Assembly (NCBI GenBank): GCA_937898685.1
Contig: CALEJT010000068.1
Span: 1-54,470 of the forward strand
Source: an uncultured Gammaproteobacteria bacterium
Lineage (GTDB): Bacteria; Pseudomonadota; Gammaproteobacteria; Pseudomonadales; Pseudohongiellaceae
Direction of reading: 5' to 3'
DNA: 54,470 bases
In this document: positions 44,785-52,665 of the stretch, piece by piece
How the letters are laid out: each line of letters opens with the position of its first letter
Numbering within the stretch: position 1 is the first letter of the stretch
Notes under the pieces: model-generated
Database searches by the model: none
Seen by the model: the letters and a program-made list of their open reading frames with translations, nothing else
Told to the model about the DNA's origin: nothing
Translations under genes and position numbers: made by a program

Positions 44785-45894
44785 ATGAGAGCCTTGCTTT
44801 CCCGCGTATTTCTGGGTTTCGGGTGTGGAGTGCTGTCCGCTGGTGCGGTGCTGGCTGCGTCCGATGAAAGCCTCGAAGCACGCGCCCGCGCCATTCATGA
44901 GCGTGTGATGACCATCGACACGCACGTCGACATTCCTCTCGACTTCGCCACCAGCGAATTCATGCCTGGTTCTGCCGAGGCTCAGGTGAATCTCGACACC
45001 ATGGAAAGCGGAGGTTTGAATGCCGCGTTCTTCATCGTGTACGTCGGGCAGACCGAGCGCACGGAGGAGGGCTATCGTCAGGCCAAGGCCGATGCGCTCG
45101 CCAAGTTCGATGCCATCCATCGCATGACGGACTTTCTCTACTCCGACCGCATCGGGCTCGCTACCACGGCCGCGGAAGCTCGAGCTTTGCATGACGCGGG
45201 CAAACTCGTGGCCTTCATCGGCATGGAGAACGGTTACGTCATCGGACAGGACCTGAGCTTGCTTGCCGAATATCGCGCTCGTGGCGCACGTTATCTCACA
45301 CTCGTCCACAACGGTCACAACGACATCGGCGATTCGGCGCAACCGCAAGCACGGCTCAACGACGTCCCGTCGGAGCACGATGGACTGAGCGCCTTCGGCT
45401 ATCAGGTGGTGGAGGAGTTGAATCGTCTGGGCATTCTGGTCGACGTCTCGCACGTCGCCAAGTCGACCATGCTCGATGCCACTCGTCATTCGAAAGCACC
45501 GGTGATCGCGTCCCACTCCAGCGCCCGCGCGCTCTATGACCATCCGCGCAACATGGATGACGAACAGTTGCTGGCGCTCAAGGAAAATGGCGGTGTGATC
45601 CAGATCGTCGCCTTCAACAGCTATCTCAAGCCCGCGGGTGAAACCGCCACGGTCGAGGATCTGGTCGATCACATCGACTACGTGGTCAAGCTCATCGGTA
45701 TCGATCACGTGGGTATTTCTTCCGACTTCGGTGGTGGTGGCGGGATCAGCGGTTGGAACGGCGCCGCGGAGACTTTCAACGTCACGCTCGAGCTCGTCCG
45801 GCGCGGTTATTCCGAGGAAGACATCGCCAAACTCTGGGGCGGCAACGTGCTGCGCATCCTCGATGAGGCCGAGCGGGTCGCGGCCGCTCCTTGA
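44785..45894 (+). CDS. Membrane dipeptidase (M19 family), exported
   Basis: The protein of 369 residues resembles renal dipeptidase and cleaves dipeptides with zinc. A signal peptide (VFLGFGCGVLSAGAVLAA) sends it to the periplasm. Zinc-site residues are visible in TIDTHVDIPLDF (His, Asp), FIGMENGYVIG (Glu), LVDVSHVAK and VIASHSSARAL (His). The substrate could be a D,L-dipeptide from the cell wall or a diet peptide. AGGTGG at 44774-44779 favours ATG 44785 over GTG 44776. The stop codon lies inside the promoter of the ilv operon. Confidence 0.92.
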   Translation: MRALLSRVFLGFGCGVLSAGAVLAASDESLEARARAIHERVMTIDTHVDIPLDFATSEFMPGSAEAQVNLDTMESGGLNAAFFIVYVGQTERTEEGYRQAKADALAKFDAIHRMTDFLYSDRIGLATTAAEARALHDAGKLVAFIGMENGYVIGQDLSLLAEYRARGARYLTLVHNGHNDIGDSAQPQARLNDVPSEHDGLSAFGYQVVEELNRLGILVDVSHVAKSTMLDATRHSKAPVIASHSSARALYDHPRNMDDEQLLALKENGGVIQIVAFNSYLKPAGETATVEDLVDHIDYVVKLIGIDHVGISSDFGGGGGISGWNGAAETFNVTLELVRRGYSEEDIAKLWGGNVLRILDEAERVAAAP

Positions 45895-45918
45895 CATTGA
45901 TTAAGTTTTGACCATAAT
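45891..45918 (+). promoter_or_regulatory. Strong sigma-70 promoter of ilvIH
   Basis: TTGACA at 45891-45896 is a perfect -35 and CATAAT at 45913-45918 matches five of six -10 positions, with a 16-base spacer. The -35 overlaps the M19 stop codon. Confidence 0.8.
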
Positions 45919-45924
45919 CCTCAC

Positions 45925-46246
45925 CCCGATTTGGTGAGCGGAAGTGTTGATTACCCATCGACCGTTCTTTCGCAACGATTTCTGCGGCAGGTTGCGTAGA
46001 AGTTTGCGAGAGGGCCGCGTAACGACGACTGGTATCGGTCACTGCTGATACTGGTGGCGCCAAAGACCCGTCTGGACAAGATGTCTTGTTCCTTGTCCTC
46101 TCTCCCGGCGAATCACGCCAAGGGTCAACACAGGTTCGACCCGAGCCTCTCCCGATCACATGAAATCGTTGGCTGTCTGCGTCCACGTGCTGGATGCATG
46201 CGGTCGGCATTGCCGTTCTAACTTACGATTCGAAGAGGATACGATT
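45925..46246 (+). other. Long 5' leader of ilvI with two stem-loops
   Basis: Transcription from the promoter upstream would make a leader of about 320 bases. Stem-loops are visible at 46028-46055 (ACTGGTATC with GATACTGGT, two G-U pairs) and 46074-46098 (GGACAAG with CTTGTCC). No T-run follows either. A frame of 21 codons (45934-45999, GTG to TAG) has several Val and Leu codons but no run of branched-chain codons, so it is not a convincing attenuator peptide. The stretch holds no other gene. Confidence 0.45.
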
Positions 46247-47974
46247 GTGGCTTTACTATCTGGCGGCGAGGCGCTGATTCGTGCGTTGCATGATGAAGGC
46301 GTTGAGCTGATATTCGGCTATCCCGGAGGCGCAGCCCTCCACATCTACGACGCGATCTTTACTCAGGACAAGGTCGACCACATCCTGGTGCGTCACGAGC
46401 AGGCCGCCACTCATGCTGCTGATGGCTATGCACGTGCGACCGGTAAGCCGGGCGTGGTGCTGGTGACCTCGGGTCCCGGTGCGACCAACGCCATCACCGG
46501 CATCGCCACCGCCTTCATGGATTCCATTCCGATGATCGTGATCTCGGGTCAGGTTACCCGTGATGCGATCGGTTCCGACGCCTTCCAGGAAACCGACATG
46601 ATCGGTGTGTCGCGTCCAATCGTGAAGCACAGCTTCATGGTGCAGAACGCGCAGGACATTCCGGAGATCGTGAAGAAGGCGTTCTACATTGCGACCACCG
46701 GCCGTCCGGGCCCTGTCGTGATCGACATTCCGAAGGACGTCACCGACCCGAACGTCAAGTTCGAATACTCGTACCCGGAAAGCGTCAAGATCCGTTCCTA
46801 CTCGCCGCCCACCAAGGGCCACTCTGGACAGATCAAGAAGGCGGTCGACATCCTGCTGTCCGCCAAGCGCCCCATCATCTACAGCGGTGGTGGTGTCGTG
46901 ATCGGTGGTGGCTCCGAGCTGCTCACCGCGCTTGCGCACAAGCTGGGTTGTCCCGTCACCAACACGCTGATGGGCCTGGGTGCTTTCCCGGGAACCGACA
47001 AACAGTTCGTCGGCATGCTCGGCATGCACGGCACCTACGAAGCCAACATGGCGATGCACGAGTCCGACGTGATTCTGGCCGTAGGTGCGCGCTTCGATGA
47101 TCGCGTGACCAACACCGACATCAGCAAGTTCTGCCCCGATGCGACGATTCTTCACATCGACATCGACCCTGCCGCGATCTCGAAGACCGTTACGGCACAT
47201 GTGCCCATCGTCGGTCCGGTGATTCCGGTACTGAAGGAAATGCTGGATCTGGTCGAAGCCGGCAAGAACAAGATCGATCGCGAAGCACAGAAAGTTTGGT
47301 GGGAGCGCATCGAGCAGTGGCGCGCCCGCAAGTGCCTGGAGGTCAAACCGGCCGAAGGTGAAGTGATCAAACCGCAGCAGGTGATCCAGGCGCTGTATGA
47401 AGTCACCAAGGGTGATGCCTATGTCACCTCCGACGTTGGTCAGCATCAGATGTTCGCGGCGCAGCATTATCTCTTCGACAAACCGCGTCGTTGGATCAAC
47501 TCCGGGGGTCTCGGCACCATGGGCTTCGGTCTGCCTGCGGCCATGGGCGTGCAGCTGGCCTTCCCGGAGGCGACCGTTGCCTGTGTAACCGGCGAAGGCA
47601 GCATCCAGATGAACATCCAGGAGCTCGCCACCTGTACGCAGTGCGCATTGCCGATCAAGATCGTCAATTTGAACAATCAGTCTCTTGGCATGGTGCGCCA
47701 GTGGCAGGACATGCAGTACGGCGGTCGACACTCGCACAGCACTTACGCGGATTCGCTGCCTGACTTCGTCAAGCTGGCTGAAGCCTATGGCCACGTCGGC
47801 ATCCGTATCGAGAAGCTGAGCGAGCTGAAATCCAAGATGGCGGAAGCCTTCGCCATCAAGGATCGTTTGGTGTTCCTGGATATCGCGGTCGATCCCACCG
47901 AACACGTGTACCCGATGGCGGTCCGTGGTGGGGCAATGAGTGAGATGTACCTGAGCAAGACGGAGAGGACCTAA
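46247..47974 (+). CDS. ilvI: Acetolactate synthase large subunit
   Basis: The thiamine diphosphate enzyme makes acetolactate or acetohydroxybutyrate for valine, leucine and isoleucine. The 575 residues match the IlvI branch. Features: GVELIFGYPGGAALHIYDAI, catalytic Glu in VRHEQAATHAADGYARATGK, the middle FAD/ADP-like domain, and the thiamine site VTGEGSIQMNIQELATC with NLNNQSLGMVRQWQ. GAAGAGGA at 46232-46239 fixes GTG 46247 (MALLSGGEALIRAL); codons upstream to 46160 are not IlvI-like. ilvH starts three bases later. The GEGS form of the GDGS motif also occurs in pseudomonads. Confidence 0.97.
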   Translation: MALLSGGEALIRALHDEGVELIFGYPGGAALHIYDAIFTQDKVDHILVRHEQAATHAADGYARATGKPGVVLVTSGPGATNAITGIATAFMDSIPMIVISGQVTRDAIGSDAFQETDMIGVSRPIVKHSFMVQNAQDIPEIVKKAFYIATTGRPGPVVIDIPKDVTDPNVKFEYSYPESVKIRSYSPPTKGHSGQIKKAVDILLSAKRPIIYSGGGVVIGGGSELLTALAHKLGCPVTNTLMGLGAFPGTDKQFVGMLGMHGTYEANMAMHESDVILAVGARFDDRVTNTDISKFCPDATILHIDIDPAAISKTVTAHVPIVGPVIPVLKEMLDLVEAGKNKIDREAQKVWWERIEQWRARKCLEVKPAEGEVIKPQQVIQALYEVTKGDAYVTSDVGQHQMFAAQHYLFDKPRRWINSGGLGTMGFGLPAAMGVQLAFPEATVACVTGEGSIQMNIQELATCTQCALPIKIVNLNNQSLGMVRQWQDMQYGGRHSHSTYADSLPDFVKLAEAYGHVGIRIEKLSELKSKMAEAFAIKDRLVFLDIAVDPTEHVYPMAVRGGAMSEMYLSKTERT

Positions 47975-47977
47975 GCA

Positions 47978-48469
47978 ATGAGACGCATCATTTCCATTCT
48001 CATGGAGAACCAGCCAGGTGCTCTGTCCCGAGTCGTGGGGTTGTTTTCTCAGCGCAACTACAACATCCACTCCCTCACCGTGGCGCCGACCGATGACGAG
48101 ACATTGTCCCGTCTGACACTGACCACCGACGGGGACGATCGGAAAATTGAACAAATTGTTAAACATCTCAACAAGTTGGTCGACGTTGCCAAGCTCGTTG
48201 ATCTGACGGAAGGTAGTCACATCGAGCGGGAGTTAATGCTCGTTAAGGTGAAGGCCACCGGTGCTCAGCGCGCGGAGGTGAAACGCGTGGCTGACATTTT
48301 CCGTGGAGATGTTGTTGACATTACTCCAACTATGTATACCATCCAGCTCACTGGTACGAGCGAGAAGCTGGATGGCTTCCTCGCCGCCCTGGCAGGAACG
48401 CCCATTCTCGAGGTGGTTCGCTCCGGGGTTTCTGGAATAGCAAGAGGGGAAAAGGTGCTCAGCCTGTAA
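47978..48469 (+). CDS. ilvH: Acetolactate synthase regulatory subunit
   Basis: The 163-residue protein binds valine and regulates the large subunit. The N-terminal ACT domain is clear (RRIISILMENQPGALSRVVG, FSQRNYNIHSLTVAPTDDET), followed by KVKATGAQRAEVKRVADIFR in the second half. It starts three bases after ilvI with GAGAGGA upstream, and is followed by a terminator. Confidence 0.97.
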   Translation: MRRIISILMENQPGALSRVVGLFSQRNYNIHSLTVAPTDDETLSRLTLTTDGDDRKIEQIVKHLNKLVDVAKLVDLTEGSHIERELMLVKVKATGAQRAEVKRVADIFRGDVVDITPTMYTIQLTGTSEKLDGFLAALAGTPILEVVRSGVSGIARGEKVLSL

Positions 48470-48481
48470 ATTCAGAGCCGA

Positions 48482-48510
48482 GCAACAATAGAAGAAGACA
48501 TAGTTGTTGC
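48482..48510 (+). other. Inverted repeat after ilvH
   Basis: GCAACAA (48482-48488) and TTGTTGC (48504-48510) are perfect arms with a 15-base loop, 13 bases after the ilvH stop. It precedes the intrinsic terminator. Confidence 0.35.
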
Positions 48511-48537
48511 AGATTAAAAGTCTGTAAAAGAACAGGT

Positions 48538-48566
48538 AAAGCCAGGCCAAAAACCTGGCTTTTTTA
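48538..48566 (+). terminator. Intrinsic terminator of the ilvIH operon
   Basis: AAAGCCAGG (48538-48546) and CCTGGCTTT (48554-48562) pair around a seven-base A-rich loop, and the T-run continues to 48565. It ends ilvIH transcription and meets the convergent flavoprotein gene. Confidence 0.9.
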
Positions 48567-48615
48567 TTGCCTGATTTTTGTGCCTGCTTGCAGCAAGTAC
48601 CGAAGTATCGGTCGA

Positions 48616-49164
48616 TTAAATCCCGTCGAGGATGCCGGTGGGCTTGCCATCCAGACTGAGCGCATTGCGCTCCTTCCAATACTCCCGCAGACCTTCCGGT
48701 CCACGTTTCTCGGCCCAGGTGTTCAGGGTTGGACGTTCGCCCTTGAATTCGAAGTAGGGGACGGCGAAGCCGCAGGAGGTCTGAACCAGATCGATGTCGA
48801 GTTCGAACACCTGACGCGCGCCGGGCAGGGCAGGGAAATGTGCGCTCAGTTCCGGCCAGTCGGCATCGGAGGGGTGAACGACACGCGCTTGGCCATAGAG
48901 CCGCAGGATGAGGGGTTGCTTGCCGAAGGAACAAAACATCAACGTCATGCGTGGCACGGCACGGACATGAGCGGCGCTTTCGTTGCCGCTGCCGGTGAGG
49001 TTCAACCAAAGAACCTTGCGTGGTGAAAGTACCCGCAGACTGTCCAATCCCTTGGGAGAGACGTTGACACGCCCGTCACGATCGGCCGTGCCGACGAAGA
49101 AAAGGGCCTGCTCCTGGATGAACGCAATGAGCTTGTCGTTGAGCTCGGGATATTGCGTTGCCAT
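48616..49164 (-). CDS. Pyridoxamine 5'-phosphate oxidase-fold (FMN-binding split barrel) protein
   Basis: The protein of 182 residues has the PNPOx-like split barrel, with FFVGTADRDGRVNVSPKGLD at the flavin site and LWLNLTGSGNESAAHVRA. It lacks the residues that mark true PdxH in the parts I can read, so FMN- or F420-type oxidoreductase or a binding protein is more likely. AAGAGGAGGG lies before the ATG. It sits 30 bases downstream of ilvC on the same strand and is probably cotranscribed with it. It has no known link to branched-chain amino acids. Confidence 0.85.
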   Translation of the reverse strand: MATQYPELNDKLIAFIQEQALFFVGTADRDGRVNVSPKGLDSLRVLSPRKVLWLNLTGSGNESAAHVRAVPRMTLMFCSFGKQPLILRLYGQARVVHPSDADWPELSAHFPALPGARQVFELDIDLVQTSCGFAVPYFEFKGERPTLNTWAEKRGPEGLREYWKERNALSLDGKPTGILDGI

Positions 49165-49194
49165 GAGAGGCCCTCCTCTTAGTTGAAGAAAGGG

Positions 49195-50667
49195 TTAGAC
49201 CACTTTCTTCATGTCAGTCATGTAACCACGCAGTCTCTGACCGACGATTTCCACCGGATGGTTGCGGATCGCGGCATTGACGGCGATGAGTTCGCGATCG
49301 TCCACACCATTGTCTTTGACGTTCAGACCTTTGCCGATGACGCTGGTGTCGATCTTGCCGAAGAAGTCTTTCAGCATGGGGATGGCGGCGTGGGAGAACA
49401 GGTAGCAGCCGTACTCCGCGGTGTCGGAAATCACCTTGTTCATTTCGTACAGCTTCTTGCGACCGATCAGGTTGGCGATCAGCGGTACTTCGTGCAGCGA
49501 TTCGTAGTAGGCGGACTCTGCGATCACGCCGGCAGCGGTCAGCGTTTCGAAGCAGAGTTCCACGCCTGCTTTGATCATGGCGACCAGCAGGATGCCGTGA
49601 TCGTAGTACTCCTGTTCGGCGATGGCCGGAGCACCTTCCGAGCTGGATTGCTCGAATGCGGTCTTGCCGGTTTCTTCACGCCAGGTGAGCAACTTGCGAT
49701 CACCGTCCGCCCAGTCGGCCATCATGCCTTCGGAGAAACGGCCGGACATGATGTCGTCCATGTGCTTCTCGAACAGCGGGCGCAGGATGGTCTTCAGCTC
49801 TTCGCTCAGAGCGAAGGCTTTGATCTTCGCCGGGTTGCTCAGGCGATCCATCATGTTGGTGATGCCGCCCTGCTTGAGGCCTTCGGCGACGGTTTCCCAG
49901 CCGTGCTGGATCAGCTTGGAGGCGTAGGCTGGATCGACGCCGAGTTCGACCATGCGTTCGTAGGCCAGGATGGAGCCGGTCTGCAGCATGCCGCAGAGGA
50001 TGGTCTGCTCACCCATCAGGTCGGATTTCACTTCTGCGATGAACGAGGATTCCAGAACGCCCGCGCGGTGACCGCCGGTGGCTACGGCGTAGGCTTTGGC
50101 GATTTCGAGGCCATCGCCGTTCGGATCGTTCTCGCGGTGTACGGCGATCAGCGTAGGTACGCCGAAACCGCGCTTGTATTCTTCACGTACCTCGGTGCCC
50201 GGGCACTTCGGAGCCACCATGATCACGGTGATGTCTTTGCGGATCTGCATGCCTTCTTCGACGATGTTGAAACCGTGGGAGTAGGCGAGGCAGGAGCCCT
50301 GCTTCATCAGCGGCATCACTTTGTTGATTACGGCAGTGTGCTGCTTGTCGGGGGTCAGGTTGAGAACCAGGTCTGCGGTCGGAACCAGTTCTTCGAAGGT
50401 GCCCACCTTGAAGCTGTTCTCAGTGGCGTTTTTCCAGGACTGACGTTTTTCCTTGATGGCGTCTTCACGCAGCGCGTAGGAAACGTCCAGGCCGCTGTCG
50501 CGCATGTTCAGGCCCTGGTTCAGACCCTGAGCACCGCAGCCGAGGATCACGACCTTCTTCCCTTTCAGCTTCTCGACGCCGCGGGAGAATTCGGAGCGAT
50601 CCATGAAACGACACTTGCCCAGCTCTTCCAGTTGAAGGCGCAGGGGCAGGGTATTGAAGTAGTTCAT
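49195..50667 (-). CDS. ilvC: Ketol-acid reductoisomerase (class II)
   Basis: IlvC converts acetolactate to dihydroxyisovalerate with NADPH and magnesium. The 490 residues mark the long class II enzyme, as in E. coli. The NADPH site is KKVVILGCGAQGLNQGLNMR, with AYSHGFNIVEEG and VAPKCPGTEVREEYKRGFGV. It diverges from ilvY, as in enterobacteria. It is inverted relative to ilvIH, whereas pseudomonads have ilvIHC in one direction. It is followed by the flavin-fold gene. Confidence 0.97.
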   Translation of the reverse strand: MNYFNTLPLRLQLEELGKCRFMDRSEFSRGVEKLKGKKVVILGCGAQGLNQGLNMRDSGLDVSYALREDAIKEKRQSWKNATENSFKVGTFEELVPTADLVLNLTPDKQHTAVINKVMPLMKQGSCLAYSHGFNIVEEGMQIRKDITVIMVAPKCPGTEVREEYKRGFGVPTLIAVHRENDPNGDGLEIAKAYAVATGGHRAGVLESSFIAEVKSDLMGEQTILCGMLQTGSILAYERMVELGVDPAYASKLIQHGWETVAEGLKQGGITNMMDRLSNPAKIKAFALSEELKTILRPLFEKHMDDIMSGRFSEGMMADWADGDRKLLTWREETGKTAFEQSSSEGAPAIAEQEYYDHGILLVAMIKAGVELCFETLTAAGVIAESAYYESLHEVPLIANLIGRKKLYEMNKVISDTAEYGCYLFSHAAIPMLKDFFGKIDTSVIGKGLNVKDNGVDDRELIAVNAAIRNHPVEIVGQRLRGYMTDMKKVV

Positions 50668-50720
50668 TGTGCTGACCTCTTGGTTGGGTAAGTGAATGGC
50701 TGCGGATGGTAGCCGTGCCG

Positions 50721-50772
50721 CTTTATTGCGTAAACTGAAAAATATGCAAGATAATGTTGCTATAAAAGCAAC
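50721..50772. promoter_or_regulatory. IlvY operator and divergent ilvC/ilvY promoters
   Basis: GTTGC (50756-50760) and GCAAC (50768-50772) form a perfect palindrome around TATAAAA, much like IlvY operators of enterobacteria. A TTGC (50726-50729) and GCAA (50746-50749) add half sites further upstream. For ilvY a TTGCGT (50726-50731) and GATAAT (50750-50755) lie 18 bases apart. For ilvC (minus strand) TTGCAT (50749-50744) and a weak AATAAA (50727-50722) lie 16 apart, as expected for an activated promoter. IlvY in E. coli acts with acetolactate as inducer. Confidence 0.65.
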
Positions 50773-50783
50773 GTGGCTGAACC

Positions 50784-51680
50784 ATGAAGTTCAACGAGCT
50801 GCAAATCTTCCTACATCTATGTAAGACGCTGAACTTTGCGCGGACGAGTGCGGCATGTCACGTGTCGCCTTCGAGTCTGTCGCGCATGATTCAGCGCTTG
50901 GAAGCGGAGCTTGCGCAGCCCTTGTTCGAGCGTGACAACCGCAGTGTGAAGCTCACCACCGCTGGGCAGGCCTTCAAACGTTTCGCGGAAGAGACCCACA
51001 ACAACTGGCTGGAGTTGCAACGCGAGCTACAGGCGCAGGATCAGGAGTTGCAGGGGGAGATCAGTCTGTTCTGCTCAGTTACGGCCAGCTACTCCTTCCT
51101 TTATGAGCTGCTGAGCCGCTTTCGCGAGAGTCATCCAGGCATCGAGCTCAAGATCCACACCGGCGATACCGCGCAGACGCTCGACAGGATCCTGCAGGAT
51201 CAGGAAGACATCGGTATTGCCGCCATTCCGCCGCAGGTACCGGCGGCATTGGCCGTGCAGACGCTGACCGTCACGCCGCTCGTCTTCATCGCTCCTATCC
51301 AAGGCTATTATTTCGACAAGAAACTGATACGTGATGGCAACATCGCTTGGCAGCAAGTGCCTATGATACTGTCCGAGCGCGGGTTGGCTCGGCAGAGCGC
51401 CGATGCCTGGTTTCGACAACTGAAAATAAAACCGAACATCTACGCGCAGGTAGCGGGGAATGAAGCGATCGTAAGCATGGTGAGCCTGGGCTTCGGTGTT
51501 GGGCTCGTGCCGCAGCTGGTGGTGGACAATAGTCCGCTGCAGCACTCCATCCGTATACTTGAGGTTGACCACGATATGCCGCCGTTCGCGGTGGGTTTGT
51601 GTGTCCTCAAGCGCAAGTTGGCCAATCCTCTGGTCAAGGCGTTCTGGGATTTGGCCGCAAAGCATCCGAGTCAGGCGTAG
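50784..51680 (+). CDS. ilvY: LysR-family activator IlvY
   Basis: The protein of 298 residues has the LysR helix-turn-helix (MKFNELQIFLHLCKTLNFAR, CHVSPSSLSRMIQRLEAELA) and effector domain. Divergent placement next to ilvC, with the matching operator, identifies it. The length and the MVSLGFGVGLVPQLVV segment match IlvY. It should activate ilvC in the presence of acetolactate or acetohydroxybutyrate. pssA follows 52 bases downstream on the same strand. Confidence 0.93.
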   Translation: MKFNELQIFLHLCKTLNFARTSAACHVSPSSLSRMIQRLEAELAQPLFERDNRSVKLTTAGQAFKRFAEETHNNWLELQRELQAQDQELQGEISLFCSVTASYSFLYELLSRFRESHPGIELKIHTGDTAQTLDRILQDQEDIGIAAIPPQVPAALAVQTLTVTPLVFIAPIQGYYFDKKLIRDGNIAWQQVPMILSERGLARQSADAWFRQLKIKPNIYAQVAGNEAIVSMVSLGFGVGLVPQLVVDNSPLQHSIRILEVDHDMPPFAVGLCVLKRKLANPLVKAFWDLAAKHPSQA

Positions 51681-51732
51681 AATCGCGGAATCGTTCCAAG
51701 AAGTATTCAAGCTGTTCTTTGAGAGTAGTTAC

Positions 51733-52599
51733 ATGAATTCCACTGAAGGTCAGGATCAAAACCCGTTGCCGGAAACGCCGGAGCTGCCGGACGACACCGA
51801 AGCGCTCATCAACGAGCACGAGGAGGTGGTGTCCGAGGACGGTAAGAAAGTAAGACGGCGCGGCATCTACCTCTTACCCAACATGCTGACCACCGGCGCG
51901 ATGTTTGCCGGTTTCTACGCGGTGATCGCGGGAATGGGGGGAGATTTTGGTCACGCCTGTATCGCCATCATCGTCGCCATGGCACTTGATGGACTCGATG
52001 GTCGCGTCGCGCGCCTCACCAATACCCAAAGTGCCTTCGGTGCCGAGTACGACAGTCTTTCCGACATGCTGGCCTTCGGTGTGGCGCCGGCGCTGATCTG
52101 CTTCAGCTGGGCGCTGTCCGAGCTGGGAACCATCGGCTGGACTGCAGCCTTCATCTACGTGGCTTGCGCGGCATTGCGTTTGGCGCGCTTCAATGTTCAG
52201 CTCGGCAGCACCGACAAACGATACTTCATCGGTCTTGCCAGCCCCTCCGCCGCCGGCTTGGTGGTGTTCATGGTGTGGGCTATGCATGCATATGAAGTGG
52301 AGGTTTCGCCGGTCATTGCAGCATTCGCTGCGCTGGTGACCTTCCTGGCGGGGATCCTGATGGTGCTGAACGTGCGGTACTACAGCTTCAAAGACATGGA
52401 CTTCCGCCACCGCGTGCCGTTCTTCGTCATCCTGATCCTGATCATGGTGATCGTGATCGTGTCGTGGAACCCGCCGCTGGTGCTGTTCACGATGGCGGTG
52501 CTTTATGCATTGTCGGGGCCGGTGATGGCGGTCTACCAGCGTCGGCAGCGCCGCCAGAAGGTGACTGCCGATGAAGCGCCGCCCGCTGCGCAGGGGTAG
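51733..52599 (+). CDS. pssA: CDP-diacylglycerol-serine O-phosphatidyltransferase
   Basis: PssA makes phosphatidylserine, the precursor of phosphatidylethanolamine, in the inner membrane. The 288 residues begin with an acidic tail of about 40 residues and then have several membrane segments, the first near YLLPNMLTTGAMFAGFYAVI. The CDP-alcohol motif is DGLDGRVARLTNTQSAFGAE followed by YDSLSD. The longer frame back to 51496 overlaps ilvY and is not used; ATG 51733 has GAGAG upstream. This is the Bacillus-like type II (integral membrane) PssA usual in pseudomonads. Confidence 0.93.
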   Translation: MNSTEGQDQNPLPETPELPDDTEALINEHEEVVSEDGKKVRRRGIYLLPNMLTTGAMFAGFYAVIAGMGGDFGHACIAIIVAMALDGLDGRVARLTNTQSAFGAEYDSLSDMLAFGVAPALICFSWALSELGTIGWTAAFIYVACAALRLARFNVQLGSTDKRYFIGLASPSAAGLVVFMVWAMHAYEVEVSPVIAAFAALVTFLAGILMVLNVRYYSFKDMDFRHRVPFFVILILIMVIVIVSWNPPLVLFTMAVLYALSGPVMAVYQRRQRRQKVTADEAPPAAQG

Positions 52600-52665
52600 A
52601 ACTTGTAACATTTCGCGTGCAGGCAGCTCTATCTTCAGAAGAAGAGTTGAAAAAGGAGAAAGATC

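Noticed and set aside
43780..45897. Open frame of 705 codons on the minus strand opposite the DUF4159 and M19 genes
   Set aside because: It spans two recognisable genes of the opposite strand, with a shadow composition rich in Asp, Val and His. No family is recognised.
45934..45999. Leader peptide of an ilv attenuator
   Set aside because: A 21-codon frame exists, but it lacks a run of Ile, Leu or Val codons and no T-run terminator follows. I kept only the leader structure as an observation.
46256..48220. Open frame of 654 codons on the minus strand opposite ilvI and ilvH
   Set aside because: Shadow of two strongly conserved genes.
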